DNA from: Letharia columbiana
Lineage: Eukaryota > Ascomycota > Lecanoromycetes > Lecanorales > Parmeliaceae
Assembly (NCBI RefSeq): GCF_014066305.1
Contig: NW_023501052.1
Coordinates: 1 to 64,000, forward strand
Direction: 5' to 3'
Length of the DNA stretch: 64,000 nt
Shown: positions 1-12,342 of the stretch, one piece after another
Numbering within the stretch: the stretch's first letter is position 1
Layout: each line of letters begins with the position of its first letter
The notes under the pieces: model-generated
What the model saw: only the letters and a program-made list of their open reading frames with translations
What the model was told of the DNA's origin: nothing
The model's database searches: none
Made by a program: the position numbers and the translations under genes

Positions 1-540
1 AAGCATCTACAGCTCCATACCTGGGATCGATGCCCTGCCTCTGAATTAAACTAGGGGCACGATTAAAGCCGCGGATGCCACTACTCTCGATCTCGCGCAT
101 CTTTAGAAGCTGCTTGGAATCTTCCTCCAGCGGACATGGGAAGAAAAAGTTTGAGCCCTTCATCTGGACGCCGGATATAGCCGCGCGATTAGGGTCCGAG
201 GCAATTTCATCCCAGATGTTGTAAGCGACCATACACCAACGCTTTGAGTTGCTTAGGGAGATTGCGTCAGTGTGCTGACCACAGACTGCCGGGGGTATTC
301 CCACAACGCGCCGGCGATTTGAGATGTTAGCCGTTGCTCGTCGGTGAAGGAAGCCCAGCGTGAGGCAAGGACCGTGACATGGTAACCTCGATCGAGGAGG
401 ACCCAGGCGGTGATGAGACCGGTGACACCTCCGCCTACTATCAGGACTGTTGGGGATGTTGCGGTAGGGGCTTGTTGTGGTAGAGGGTCCAGGGAGAGGT
501 TCTCGCCTAAAATGAGAGGCTGGTCTAGGATTGAAGCCAT
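1..540 (-). pseudogene. D-amino-acid oxidase-like FAD enzyme, 5' part, with a one-base frameshift
   Basis: The minus-strand ORF starts at 540. Its N-terminus has an FAD-binding Rossmann motif (VLIVGGGVTGLITAWVLLDR) followed by GALWEYP, typical of D-amino-acid oxidases, which oxidatively deaminate D-amino acids in peroxisomes. In the current frame it stops at 253. At the G run 291-295 a shift of one base restores the family continuation PPAVCGQHTD and then an open frame that runs without a stop to base 1, with SKRWCMVAYNIWDEIA and RQGIDPRYGAVDA. The gene is therefore cut by the window edge and also carries a single missing base in a homopolymer. That could be a real inactivating indel or a sequencing/assembly error. 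I see no intron that would repair the frame. The family assignment is firm; its functional state is not. Confidence 0.75.
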
Positions 541-3500
541 TGAGGAGAGGAAACGAATGGATAGAGATGGTACTCAAATTGATCTTCGGGATCTTTGAAG
601 GATCCAATTCCCCGACAGCTGAAAGTCGGAGATTATATATGCGACATTCTGCACACGGTCTGGGCACATCTGCTCCTACCCTGATCGCCATAGTATTGCT
701 TGGTGTTGACGCGGTGTACGAATTTCTGGATTGGCGGTCCAGCTCATCTCCAACCCGCGTGGTTCACAAGCTTATTCGTTAGACTCAACACTGAACCCAG
801 CCTTCCCTACTTGTTGGGATCTTATTTGCGCACAGGCGCTGGTACCCCGCTTCGGGAGCCAATCATGAATGAAGTTCCGTCCCAGATAAAGTACTTCACA
901 GCTCGGTATCCCGACTGCAATAGATGTATTCGCTAATCTCAATGCTAGTGGAATCCAATATTCGTGTTGCATGAGAACTCTAGAGCGTATAGGTATCCAA
1001 GGTGGTCAAAGTTTCAGGGTCTGAAGAACAAGAGACCGGTAACCTAGAATTGATCCAGAATTGGCTGGACAAGTACAAGTACCAGAATCGTCTACAAGTC
1101 CACGAACCCAATGGTACCTATGTCGTCTGTTTTTCCAACATATTGTTAGCAGGGTAACTGATCTGCTTACTGACTGGATAAGCTCGGACGGGCAGAGCTT
1201 GGGAAGATGTTCCTAGCGAACATCCATGTACTACTTTACTATACTAGTCTGACACGATGAGAGCAAAGAACCAAATCTACCAGAGCATTCCTACAGAAGT
1301 CGAGATGTGCCAACGAAGAGCAGAAGGTGACAGCGAAGGAAACCAAAAGAGCGGGATCATTGAATAACCAGCGAAAAGCTGCAGATACTGGTGGGTCTGA
1401 AGATACAGATGTAAGAAGGGACATTCAAATCGCATCTGGCCCAGGGATCGATCTCTGAGTCCCTGAAATCGAATCTGCGTAGCGAAATGTCAAAGCTGAA
1501 AAGACGGTGTCGAAAAAGATAGGCAGGAAAGTTCCTAGCACGGCCGTTTCGGACGTTTTGGACACATTGCGGGGAAGCGCTAACACTGAATGGTCTCTCT
1601 AGTGCCCTGTCAGCGCCAACTTAAAAAGTCCTTTCAGCCTCGTTCCATCACGAGATGTCTTTTAAACTCCTAGAATCGTATTAAAAGTCCGAATCTATGC
1701 TTGAGTTGAACATGGTTTTTGTTCCTAGCAGCAATTGTGCCAGACGCTTGAGCGTAAGACTGACAGAACAATATGCCTTCCGTCAAGTCTTGACCGTGTC
1801 TGACCGATGCTGATCTTTCCAGTCCAACATGCTAATGACTAGTCCCCATGCCCGTGCGCATGTGGCTTGTGGAAAGGCCGAAGACTTGGGAAGAAGAGGA
1901 TATTTCCTAAGACTGCAGACGGTCAGGCCTCCTTGACTAGGTAGTTGCAATCTCTTCACCTATACCGAAAGTGGTTCGAAGAGTGTATCCAACGCAGAAT
2001 CCCAATTCATGGACGGCTGAGACATAAGATGCCGAATTGAGAGAGGATCGACAGTACCTGCCTCGAACCTTCCAGGACCTTCCAGGGAGGAACGGCCTAG
2101 GATCGTCGGGGATCGTATGCAACAACGGTACGCGACCATCCGTCCATTCGTAGTTGTCATCTCTCTGCAGTTTTAAGCCTTACAGAGGATCCCCACTCCC
2201 ATGAACAACGTTTAGTTGTACTTCCATGAAATGCATCCAGTAATACCTCCCCTCGCTCGATGCGCTGGAACCTTTCCTCGTACTCGGCATGTTCGCCCGG
2301 ACACCCTCAAGGAATGCTGCAAGTTGTCGAGCCCCCCGAGCCTAGTGTCTTTGGGCTCAAACATGAACAGGTCCCAATTGGACGAGACGCAGCAAGCATC
2401 AGTAGTCAGGGCTGACGAAGATGCTGAAGCTCCGGCAGAAGCTTCCTTGTTTCGCCCGCTTAGCTTGTGGGTCCATTAATTCAGTCCACTTCCGGCATCC
2501 AGCATCCAAATAGTTATATCGCGCCTCTTAAACCCTGCCTTCCGCACCTTGCTGCGCATAAGCCTTTTCCACACTACTTGCACGTTTCTTGTTGATATAA
2601 GAAGGGTATATGGCTGCTTTTGAGAGAGGACGACAGTGAGGCTTGTGGATTGTCGCAGACAGCAAGATTCGGGGCCATTTTTGGTGAGGACGCGTCATTG
2701 GAGCGGGGTTGTAGAGGAAACTTGTGGGCCAGTGGAGGGCATGAGCGGCTGGCGTGAGGGTTCGAACCCCGCAAAGCCGTTGTTGTGCTGCTGCTCATAG
2801 CCTTCAGATTATTCGACGTCCTCGTAAAGATTGGCCCATGCTCTTCATGGCTTAAAGCTCGACAGGTGCTCTTTGCAGCCAGGCGTGAGGGTAGAGTAGC
2901 TTATGACGGACAAAGGCAGCCCCCGGAGATGAGATTTCACGCATGGTTTCCAGGATCCCGCTTCGAAGTTGCAGTCAACAGGGTCGTAGAGAATAGCCTG
3001 ATTGTTGAAGCTGTGAGGAATTGGCAAGACTGCCAAGCACAGGCAGCAGAGCTGGCCGACTCTAGCCGCCCTTAGCCGTCTTGGCGCCCAGGCTTCTCAG
3101 TTTGCGGGGCACCACCACATGAATTCATTCCATACATGTATCTGTAAACACCACTACTGTCATGATCATACTGTGTCCCTGTGAAGAAAGAGATCGCTCT
3201 TGCTCAGGGCGGATCAATGGAGCTAGTCTCGGACAGGAAAATTCTAGCGTCACACCAAGACTCCCTTGCAGGCGTCGCGAGCACCCCTACTATGTTCTAC
3301 ATTACAAACAATATGGATATGCATCGGTGTTCGTATGTCAAAGAATAGATTCGCGACGGTCTCTTAAAAAGACAGTTCCTTGTTTGTCCCTTCTGAAGGC
3401 TGGCTTGCTTGTTGCTTCGGGAGACGGCAGTGAACTCTTTACGTTACGAACCTGATTGAGCGAGCTGCATATGGAATCTTTTCTGAGACATGCGATAGTA

Positions 3501-3688
3501 GGTGCCAGCCTGTCGGGCTCAGCTCTGCGCGCTAATCACATAGATCTAAAAATCTCAAAGGATAAGGCCAAGTATCCAACTCTTTTTCTCCTGCTGTGAC
3601 GCGCTGCTCCTGCCCTGCCGTCCCCCTCCTTTGATTAAGATATGTTGTCGTACGCATAAATGGTTAGTTGAGTACGCCCACAAGCACC
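541..3688. other. Intergenic stretch, no supported gene
   Basis: Only short, mutually overlapping ORFs occur on both strands. None shows a recognisable domain, a coherent splice pattern or a codon-position bias. At about 2758-2772 there is an isolated tRNA B-box-like sequence (GGTTCGAACCC), but no cloverleaf could be built around it. Confidence 0.5.
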
Positions 3689-4540
3689 ATGCTTTCTCGT
3701 CCTGTGTCTCTGCGAATGATATCAAGGTCAATCTTCAGCCAACAGAGCCGCTCGTATCAAGATCTCTTTTCACGATCTAAAATACTTCATCAAACGTTAC
3801 TACCTTCCTCGTCGTTCCGCTTCCAAATTTGCGGGATAACTCGAGCGCTCGAGTTCCATCGTTGCTTTACCTACTCGGCGGCCACATTCAATGCCGCCAC
3901 ATCACGCTTCCCCGCCCACTGGGAGCTGTACAGAAGAAGTCAGCCTTCCAATGAACTCATACGATACATGCGCAGATGGGAAGATGAACTGCGCTTCGAC
4001 GCGAAAGATGCTCTGCCACGATTGACACCACAACAACGCGACGTCATGATGGCAGCGTGCATCGGATTCCGACTCAAATACAACCCCAACAAAGAATGGC
4101 GCGCGGATCGTCTCAAGCAAGCTCTGACGGCTTGGAGGCAAGGCTTGCAAGCAGATAAGCAGAGTCGCCAACCTCGATGGAACGCAGCCCATATAAGGAA
4201 GACCGAGGAACACATAGCGAAGACTGAGAAAGCAATAGCGGCAGACGCAGCGGCTAGGAAAAAGAAGAGCGACGATGAAATGAAGGCGTTTTTCGGGGGG
4301 TTTTGGGGGAATGCTTTTGCTTTAGCTACTTTAGCATTCTTCTCCATCGGCCCACTTGCCAACTTCGTGTTGAGTTGGATCCTGACGCCTGGGGTCAAAA
4401 AGCGCGAGGGAGCTATACTGGCTCGGAAAGTAAGGTGTGCTGGAATTGCTGTCGCCGTTTCACCTTTGTCTGCGGTATATTCCGACGGGCTCTATGTAAC
4501 ACCTGCTGCTAGACTGGACCTGCAAGGCGGAACGTCGTAA
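3689..4540 (+). CDS. Hypothetical protein with mitochondrial-like presequence and one membrane helix
   Basis: A single-exon ORF of 283 residues, using the ATG at 3689; the open frame begins upstream but has no earlier ATG. The first ~60 residues are rich in Arg, Ser and Phe and lack acidic residues, as in mitochondrial targeting sequences. The middle is charged and helical (residues ~75-195, with a Lys/Ala-rich stretch near KTEEHIAKTEKAIAADAAA that could form a coiled coil). A hydrophobic helix at roughly 205-228 (FALATLAFFSIGPLANFVL) follows, with a basic segment behind it. I do not recognise the family. A potential splice donor (GTAAGG near 4430) could give a different C-terminus. A mitochondrial inner-membrane location is inference only. 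Confidence 0.55.
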   Translation: MLSRPVSLRMISRSIFSQQSRSYQDLFSRSKILHQTLLPSSSFRFQICGITRALEFHRCFTYSAATFNAATSRFPAHWELYRRSQPSNELIRYMRRWEDELRFDAKDALPRLTPQQRDVMMAACIGFRLKYNPNKEWRADRLKQALTAWRQGLQADKQSRQPRWNAAHIRKTEEHIAKTEKAIAADAAARKKKSDDEMKAFFGGFWGNAFALATLAFFSIGPLANFVLSWILTPGVKKREGAILARKVRCAGIAVAVSPLSAVYSDGLYVTPAARLDLQGGTS

Positions 4541-5780
4541 TAGTGTGCAAGACCTTGGGAAGGCGGGCACTTTCTCTTTACATGTCTTGGAACAGAGTAC
4601 TGAGTATTGAGGTGGTATGGGTAGTCAAAATGATAGCTAATTTCGGCTCTCTCAAGTCGATGTGCCGTATGATAGTCGATCTGATTCTGAATACTGCTTT
4701 AGGGTAAAATTCCACCCTAGCAGTCTTAATACTAATTCCTAGATCATATTAAATCTGGACCGATGCCAAAATTACATCGATGAGGAGGATCATACCCTGT
4801 TCAACCTTCAACTTGTGGCCCTTTTCCAGGTCTCTCTTGGGTACGAAGCCCAAACTCGACGTACAAACATTGAAGCCCAACGCCTTCAACTGCCATTCTC
4901 TCTTCTCCTCATCTTATCATTCTTAGTCGACAACCTGCCTATCCGTTACGTTGCGAGACTCAACGCTTTTACCTGCGAAATGTCGCCTCTCTTCATGACC
5001 TTTGATCAATATTTCTGATATCGTACCCATGCCAGATATCTAAATGTTAGGTTCTGTGCGCGATCTGGGTGAAAGGGCAAGCTATCACTCACACTCAGTT
5101 ACCGGCGCGAGGACGATGGATGTTGAATGGAGTCTCCAATGGCGGAAGGATGGCGTTTGATACGACATCGGCCAGGGCGGAAACAATTAGGGTTCAACGT
5201 GCTGCTAGCAACGAGCAAGGAGTGGATGATAGCACGCGTGGTTGCTTAAACTTGTAGAGAACAAGTAGAGGATGTTTGAATGATGGAAAGATGAGACTCG
5301 GTGTAGAGGTGGAACCTGTAGACAAGATAGGGGTATTCCCACCAAAGATGCTTCCCTCCAGAGCAATTGACTGCCTGTGAAGAGGGGCAGTGAGGCGACT
5401 CCGGTGCTGTGGGTTAGTAGGTAAAATTATGTAGGCCGCTGCAAGGCCTATTGCCTCATGAGCAAAGAGATGAGAGACTCTTGTAGAGCATTAAGAGATT
5501 ATGTGTAAGATTAACCTAGCACGCTCGGCACGACAAGGAGAAGCAATACAACATATAAATCCCTGACTTCTGGAGAAGATAAGAAAGGATATGGAGTACT
5601 ACTGCTTTGCAGAAGACAAGTATGTGAGATACCTCGTAGGAATCCTTTCTTCCAAACAGAATCCCAATGCTATTCCCAATATCATTAGCAGTCAAGCATT
5701 GTGACCGTTCGCACAAAATCTTAACAGTCCGACCGCAACACGCGCATCACATCCATCCTTTACAGCACCTTCTATTTCCA
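4541..5780. other. Intergenic stretch, nothing recognised
   Basis: No ORF with supportable coding character. The text is of ordinary composition with a few short ORFs that overlap on both strands. Confidence 0.45.
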
Positions 5781-7605
5781 ACAAATCGAAGATTCGGGCA
5801 CCAGAACGGAGACGACTAAACCCACTCAAAAACCTGATAAGGATAAAGACGTCCCTGATCGCTCGTTTCTACCGGATGCCAGTACGCTCGACGCGCTCGA
5901 TGCCACTGTGAGGGATGACTCTACGGCCTTCACATCCGGATCTCTCTCTTCTCTGCCAGAATGCAGATGACGGTGATGATTCTCCGTATCTTGAGAGCAG
6001 CCTAAACGCCACAAGAACTGATTATCAAGAACCAACCAACCGAGCGGCATTCTGTTCCAGATGCTGATGATTCCGAGTACCACGAGAGCAACGCAAGTAC
6101 GCAAGGATCTGGTTATCAAAAGGGGCGGACCAGTTTCGCCGTTCTGGTACGGGTGAGGTCGACGATGCTCGAAATGTTGAGAGTGATCAGAACGCCTCAG
6201 AACGCAGGGGAACCGTCACGTTCGTGATCGATTGTTTTTCCATGTGTGACGCGGATCAATCCTGACGTTTCTAAAACCGCCTCAACACCTCAACATCTCA
6301 TCATCAATCGTTCCCACCAGACGCGACCGACTACGTTTACAACAATATCGCGAAGTTGAATAAACATGTACTTACCACACGCTGTTCAACAACTTAAAGA
6401 AGGTGCCCACCTGGACATAAGCGAACACAGCTAAGGTTATCCTCGTCGCCCGTGGTGCCACCGGCCTTGCGGAACTGCAAGCCGCATGGAGTGGACGCTC
6501 CGTGCGGACCTTTTGATTCTCCAGAGCTCTCAGGCGTCGGTAGCCGAGCTTGATTCTTCCCTACCAGACTTCAGCGAAGTTGACAACTCTGGTCGTCTCA
6601 CTCGGGAAGTTCTGCCTCGAAGTGAAAGCGTTTAATGCAGTAAGATCCCACCCGAGTTTGCACAAAGGGCGTTCTCTGATAGTAGTATGCATGGTAATAG
6701 ACAGTCTCTTTTTCCGCCAGGACGATGGGTGCGTCCTAGCAATTCATACCATTTCTATCTTGGGATCGGAGCTCCATTGACTCCTTCGTGGACTGTCCTA
6801 GCAGATCGGCCCTCTGACACTACTACCTTGACTTCCTCCACTACTCCCGATGATGACCTCACGAACGATGCGCAGACACATTCATTGACTTCCAATGCTT
6901 CTATCCCACCACACTCCTCCGCTCCTATTCCGAGCAGAACAGCTCCCATCTCTGTCAACACATCGACTCCAGTCCTCGGCCCATCAGCCGCCCTTTACCC
7001 CAAGCCAAGTCCCAATTCCAGCCTAGGGATCATCGATACGGATGCTTGGATACACGAAATCTTTTCGTCAGCAGAGGGACGGCCCTACGATCGAGACTGG
7101 ACAAGCAAACACAACGTCAGCGAAGACATTCTCATGGAGGTTCCGAGCAAGCACAAGATTAAACCTCCTCGTCAGACGCGGTGCCGTGGTGGTAAGGCGA
7201 CAAGGTATGCGTGACCTACCCTTCGTCCGGAGAACCCGTCATCATAGACGAAGAAAAAAGCCTCCCACCAACACCTGTCGCAACGATAGTCTCTAACCCG
7301 ATCGGGCCTTTAGGACCTACCGATTCCTACCGGCAGAACCTATGCGTGGGATTTGTGCCCACTCGAGCGGCGTCCCGCGGCATTCTCTGCTCAATGCGAG
7401 GTCCCAAAGACTTCATCAGCGGCAGGAACGAGGAGCACGCAGCACGATACGATCACGCAGTTCCAGTAGGATAGAAGGAAATGAGGCGTGTATCGAGTAT
7501 TGGCCGGGATTTCGGGACTTCCTTCGACGTCAGACAAGCACACCAGGTGTGGGAAGACCAGAAAGTGAGACTGGTCGCACGCAACAGCCGGGCCGTCGTT
7601 TGAAG
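5780..7605 (+). pseudogene. Decayed coding relic encoding an acidic, Ser/Thr/Pro-rich protein
   Basis: Several plus-strand reading frames carry protein-like, acidic text that moves between frames and is interrupted by stops. One segment near 5805-5960 reads KPDKDKDVPDRSFLPDASTL. Related motifs then recur in shifted frames near 5960-6170: ADDGDDSPYLESSLNAT and DADDSEYHESNASTQGSGYQ, which look like degenerate copies of one another. Further on, 6687-7214 is Ser/Thr/Pro-rich, and 7211-7600 is open apart from a stop at about 7472. The pattern suggests a gene with a low-complexity, internally repeated product that has lost its frame. No domain is recognised. Some breaks could be introns I cannot place, so pseudogene status is a cautious inference. 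Confidence 0.3.
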
Positions 7606-8620
7606 CATGTGGAAGGCTCGTGACTCAGATTGATGGAGGGGAGGGGAGGGGAGGAAGCAGTGATACATAACGTATCTCGTGCTTTGAAGATACGCCGCGA
7701 CAGCTTGGGCTGTGGGTGAAGAATGCAAAAGCAATGACCTGTGAACTTCCTCTAGCCCATCGAAACCGTTCCCTCTAGGCCTCATAATATCCTCTGAACC
7801 TATCTCCGCCGTTACCGTTCCTGTTACCTCAAGGGTCTACCCCCATGATCGACCCCAACACGCCCCAGTGAAAAAGCTTCTTCTTCTTCGCCGCCTTCGC
7901 CTAGGCAAAGGACGTTTGCAAAGTTTGAGGAAGGTGAGCTGACAATTCAGCCGAGATCAGATACTTGGCGACCGAGCTGGGCGAAGAGGCGCAGGGTCAG
8001 TGGAGGAATGCTTTCGGTGGGGGTGGTTGTGGGGATTTGGACGATCGAGGTGCTGGGAAGCTGAGGCCAGCTTTTTCTATCGGGCGCGGTATGCAACATC
8101 GATGTCTCGCGAAGAAGTTGCCGAGATGGAGAAGGTGTCATGGGGGGACAGAGATCATGGAGGCATGATGTTGACCTGAGGTTGGAAAGAGGTGGACGCT
8201 TTTCTAGCCGGCGTGTATGACCTAGTAGAAAAGTTAGCAGATATTTAAGCCTTCATTGCCATGCTTCTGTGGCGAGGTAGTGAGCTTGAAGATCGGAGTC
8301 GCGTGTTGTAATTGAGTTCTGTAGATTATGGCTTGTCGTATTCTTATCCTTCTCTTTTCCACTCACTCAAGACTGCGCTAGGGAGAAACCGAGCCTTTGT
8401 CTTTTTCACGCCCCATCAGGTTCGAATATTCATTGGGTGAAACTTGGTCAAACTTACTCAACAGCATCAATGCTTATCTTGAGAGCACCGGCCGACATTT
8501 CGGCTGAGCAGAAATTGGCAACACAATTGATCCGGTGAAATCCCGAGTCATATTTTCTTGATCGAAAGACTGACACTTCCACATCAGATCTATTCCAGCC
8601 AATGTTCACTCAACTCAGAC

Positions 8621-9529
8621 ATGTCTACGAGCTCACTGCCAGCGATACCCACCGAACTCCTCGCCCAGATATTCAAGTCCACCGACAGCTTCGCAACAGC
8701 TACCGCACTGAGCAGCACGTCCCGCAGATTCCGTTCGATCTGGAAGACACACTCGCCTTCGATCTGCTATGCCGTCCTCGTCCGCACGATTCCGTGCTAT
8801 GATCAAGCCTTCGACTATGTCAAAGCTCAGCCACCGGACGCCACTAGCTCCGAGCAGATCCGAGACACGGATCTGCTGGCCATCAACCTCACCAAGCAGT
8901 TCTGTGGAAATGCAGAGATTGCATGCCTGGCCTTGCGACACTACGAAACTCAGATGATCGCACGTCTTTCTGTTCAGACTCCAGGCCCCAGCAGCTTGAC
9001 CGAAGCCCAGCGCAAATCATTCCTGCGAGCTTGGTACCGCATCCACACGCTTGCAAGCGGACCGACCGATCCACTACCCTACGACAAGTTGGCTTCCTTG
9101 AACCTCCTCGAGTTTGAGCAGATGATGGAAGCGTTGCGATGGCTGATGTACTATTGCCCCAACGAGCATCGAACCGAGCTACGCATCAGCTTCCAGCTTG
9201 GTGCCCTGGAGGGGGATCTCTGGTCCCGTCGACTGCCCAAGTCCCCGATCTCTGCCAAACACTGGAATGATCTGATCACACGCCTCGGCTCTCTGCGACA
9301 AGACCTGTACCAGTCCCCACTCAACCATCGATGTCCCAACTGTGGAGAACTCTTCTTCTGGCAGTTCATGGCTCATGAGTTTTGCTTGGAAGTCAAAGGG
9401 TCCGGGAAAGGGGTCAGTCTGGCGGACATGCTACCTCTGATCCGCGAGCGGAAAGCCCCCGACCAGCTGTATAAGCTCTCTTCATGGGGTCAGGTTGGCA
9501 AGACGCGAAGGATGTGGTTGTCGTGGTAG
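8621..9529 (+). CDS. F-box domain protein
   Basis: Intron-less ORF of 302 residues. The in-frame ATG at 8621 is preferred because it places the F-box at the N-terminus; an earlier in-frame ATG at 8558 would add 21 unrelated residues. Residues ~5-50 (PAIPTELLAQIFKSTDSF followed by a Thr/Ser-Arg-Arg-Phe helix) match the fungal F-box pattern. F-box proteins bind Skp1 in SCF ubiquitin ligases and recruit substrates. The remainder is helical with no leucine-rich repeats or WD40 repeats visible. A Cys-x2-Cys followed by a His and a Cys (CPNCGELFFWQFMAHEFC, around residues 235-252) could be a small metal site, but I would not insist on it. The substrate is unknown. Confidence 0.75.
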   Translation: MSTSSLPAIPTELLAQIFKSTDSFATATALSSTSRRFRSIWKTHSPSICYAVLVRTIPCYDQAFDYVKAQPPDATSSEQIRDTDLLAINLTKQFCGNAEIACLALRHYETQMIARLSVQTPGPSSLTEAQRKSFLRAWYRIHTLASGPTDPLPYDKLASLNLLEFEQMMEALRWLMYYCPNEHRTELRISFQLGALEGDLWSRRLPKSPISAKHWNDLITRLGSLRQDLYQSPLNHRCPNCGELFFWQFMAHEFCLEVKGSGKGVSLADMLPLIRERKAPDQLYKLSSWGQVGKTRRMWLSW

Positions 9530-11610
9530 GCAATCCAGGTGGTGCAACGGTTTTCCTGCTAGCTTGCACGGATAAGAATGGATGAAGAGCGCAGGAGAGC
9601 CTTGACAGCCACGGAGGATCGCGGCGGTTCTCCCGGAATCTGCAAGGTAGCTGCGTGTAGACTAGCAAATTTCAACAATTGGCTTTCCCATCTGACTTGA
9701 ATGCCTACGCAGACACGATTTGTCTTCGGAATGCTTGAGGAGAGGAAGAGAGATATCAAAGTATGCAAAGCTCCCCATACGATTGTACTGTTGTCGTGGC
9801 CGCCGTAAAGGCTATGGCACTTCCAGCCTTAACCCGATCGGCTACCGTGTTCGGCACCCCGCTCTTTCCATTAACCCTACCTAGCAACTTGGGCTTTGCA
9901 AAACACCGTCCGTATTATCACATACAGTGAAGAATTTCGTTCATTCAACTTCATTGCTGGAACATCGTGAAGGGGGCCGCCACCTGGTCGATTGATGACC
10001 ACTATCTACCGAGGCAGCTCGCCTTCTATCAGGTTCGTAATGCGACCATTTCTCGCCCGTTCACTAATCATTTACAGGTACCATTGACGGGCATCTTCAA
10101 TACGGGGCTTCTTCACTCAGCCTTCGTACTCTCTCGCACAAAGGAAGCCCGTTGACGGGACTCAACGAGTCGTCGCCTCCTTACGAGTATCCGATCTTCA
10201 TGGACGTGTCAATCATAGCACGCACGCAACCCGTCCAAGGTATAGACGATCCTAAAGCCAATTCGTCTTGGTACGAGATGTAGCTCGTACTCGTACATAC
10301 TGCTCATCTGTTGATCGTACGACTTAGTGCGATTCGAGGGATAGAGATCAGCCCAAAGGCAGCGGAAATAGAGTAGCGGCATGCTCTCGCCGGCTGCCAC
10401 GAATGGGCGCATCTGAAGTACTCTACTTTTACTTTACCCTTAGCTGCGCATGCATCCTAGTGGCCTGTCATGTCGCAGCGCTATCGGCTCGAGCCGCAGT
10501 CATCGCCAAGCCAAACAAACGCACGGGCGAGCTAAAAGTCCCCCAGCCCCCGAAAATGAATGCACGGGCCCGGAGATATATCCCAAATCGTCGCATATGG
10601 GGCGCCTGTCAACCAATATCGACTAAAGTAAATAAAATAAACTATAGGTTGCAGGCTTGCAGCTATTAATGTCGGGCCCATGAATATGATGGGCTTGGGA
10701 AACAATAATGGTGCCAGTTCTGAGGGAAGGGCCCAGGGTCCCATCACCACTCGATCCTGCACCCTCTGACCCATGTAGATGTGATCTGCGCCAATCATAC
10801 CGGCTCGCGTTTTCAGCCGTGTCCAAGCGTGCACCTTACATTCTGCAAGGATCCCCGAACCCGAGGTTCCCCATCCCCCCCACCGGAACTTCCAACTTTC
10901 TTTCCCTTTTCCTTCAATCATCAATAATCATAATTCACGGGCAGTGGATGGAAAAAAAGGTTGTGTGGGTCGTGTGTGGCTGAGAATTTGCCGGGTCCGG
11001 TACTGGTTACATGAAATGGATTCGCATGGCAAAATACGACAACGGCGACCCCGAGTGCCGATGCGCGTCGTGCGTGCATGCAAAAAGTGTATTAGAATTT
11101 ATTTGTCGTGTTCCTTGTTATCTCCGGCCTATCGCAGGATTTAGGGAAGGGATGAGCGCATCGGCCGGCCAACCAAGTCGTCGTCCGAGCTCGGCCGGGG
11201 GAAGCCTGCAGATGGTCTACTTTAGTCATGGATCAGTTAGGGTTGAAAGTGTCGATTGAAGTGAGATTAATTATTGGTTCTGATGTATGCAACATTCTCG
11301 CTACTTATGTAGATTTTTCATGTAAGGCTCATGTAGGCTCCATTGTATGCACGTGGGAGTTGGTGTGATATCATGGAATCTTGTCGGCTGGTCGCATTTG
11401 AATTGCATTTATTTGGAATGTTTTTTATTGCTTATGCTGTCTTTTTTGCCTCTTCTGCCATTTCCATGGCCCGAAATCATGCTGGATTCTTGTTTTCATG
11501 CTGAGGCCACCGTTATTACTCCCTCACTTCGTCCTTTTTCACCTCTCCGATAAAAGAAAACCCCCGGAATCCAACCATCATTTTCCCTCACCGTCGTTTC
11601 ATTCCTGACT
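9530..11610. other. Intergenic stretch, no supported gene
   Basis: Only short overlapping ORFs on both strands. Immediately before the next gene there is a pyrimidine-rich leader (about 11,520-11,605), consistent with a fungal promoter/5' UTR. Confidence 0.45.
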
Positions 11611-12342
11611 ATGGCAACAATCAAGACTCTCGCAATGACTCCCTCCCCATCTCTTGAATACGAGCGCTGTCTCGACGAAGCGCTAGCCGACTCGAGATTC
11701 CTGCAAGTCTTAGCGGGGAATCTCCTCGGAAGCCTTCAACGCAAGCAGTACGAGCTGCAGCAGACCTCTCCATACGAAGATGATCCCGTGTCGGCTGCGA
11801 CTACCTTGCAAAGCATCGAGGAGTGAGTATTCCGTCCCATTGCTGCCTGCCTCCATCGTACGACAAGGACCTTTCCACTCCTCCTCCGACCCAATCGTCA
11901 ATGACGCCAAAAAACGCTGACCCTCTTTCCTCCCAGCCTCATCACCTCCCTCCAAAGCATCCGCCGCGACATCGACGCCAACATCGAGTCCTTCTACAAC
12001 ACCCCCGCCAAAACATTCCTCCAGTCCAACATCGAACAACTCACCGCCATCTACCAGCTCTGGTACATCCTCCCCAAGCTCCGCCCCTTCATCCCCGACT
12101 CGGCATCCGACTCGCCGGGGTCCGAAGAGCAGTGCAACATCACGTACAGGACCAGCCCTGCCGCGGAGATCCAGGCATGGAGGGAGACGAAAAAGAGCGT
12201 GAGCGCGAGTGCTTGCTTCGACCGAGAGCCGAGGTCGCTGTCCGTGGTGCCGCCGAGTCGGATGTTGGATCGGGATGTGAAGGAAATTCAAGACGGAAGG
12301 GCGATGCATGAGGGCGGATTCGGAATCTTTTATCAGCCTTGA
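11611..12342 (+). CDS. Hypothetical two-exon protein
   Basis: Exon 1 is 11611-11822 and exon 2 is 11937-12342, giving 618 coding bases and 205 residues. The donor GTGAGT at 11823 and acceptor TCCCAG ending at 11936 join GA|C as an Asp codon and keep the frame open; without splicing the frame stops at once. The protein is helical. Two similar segments meet at the splice junction (TLQSIEED and SLQSIRRD), followed by ESFYNTPAKTFLQSNIEQL and a GC-rich C-terminus. No signal peptide, membrane helix or known domain is visible. An upstream in-frame ATG is absent, and a second Met at residue 9 is an alternative start. I do not recognise the family. Confidence 0.6.

Noticed and set aside
2755..2775. 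tRNA B-box-like GGTTCGAACCC
   Set aside because: The flanking bases give a mismatched T-stem, and no acceptor stem, D-arm or anticodon arm could be folded on either strand.
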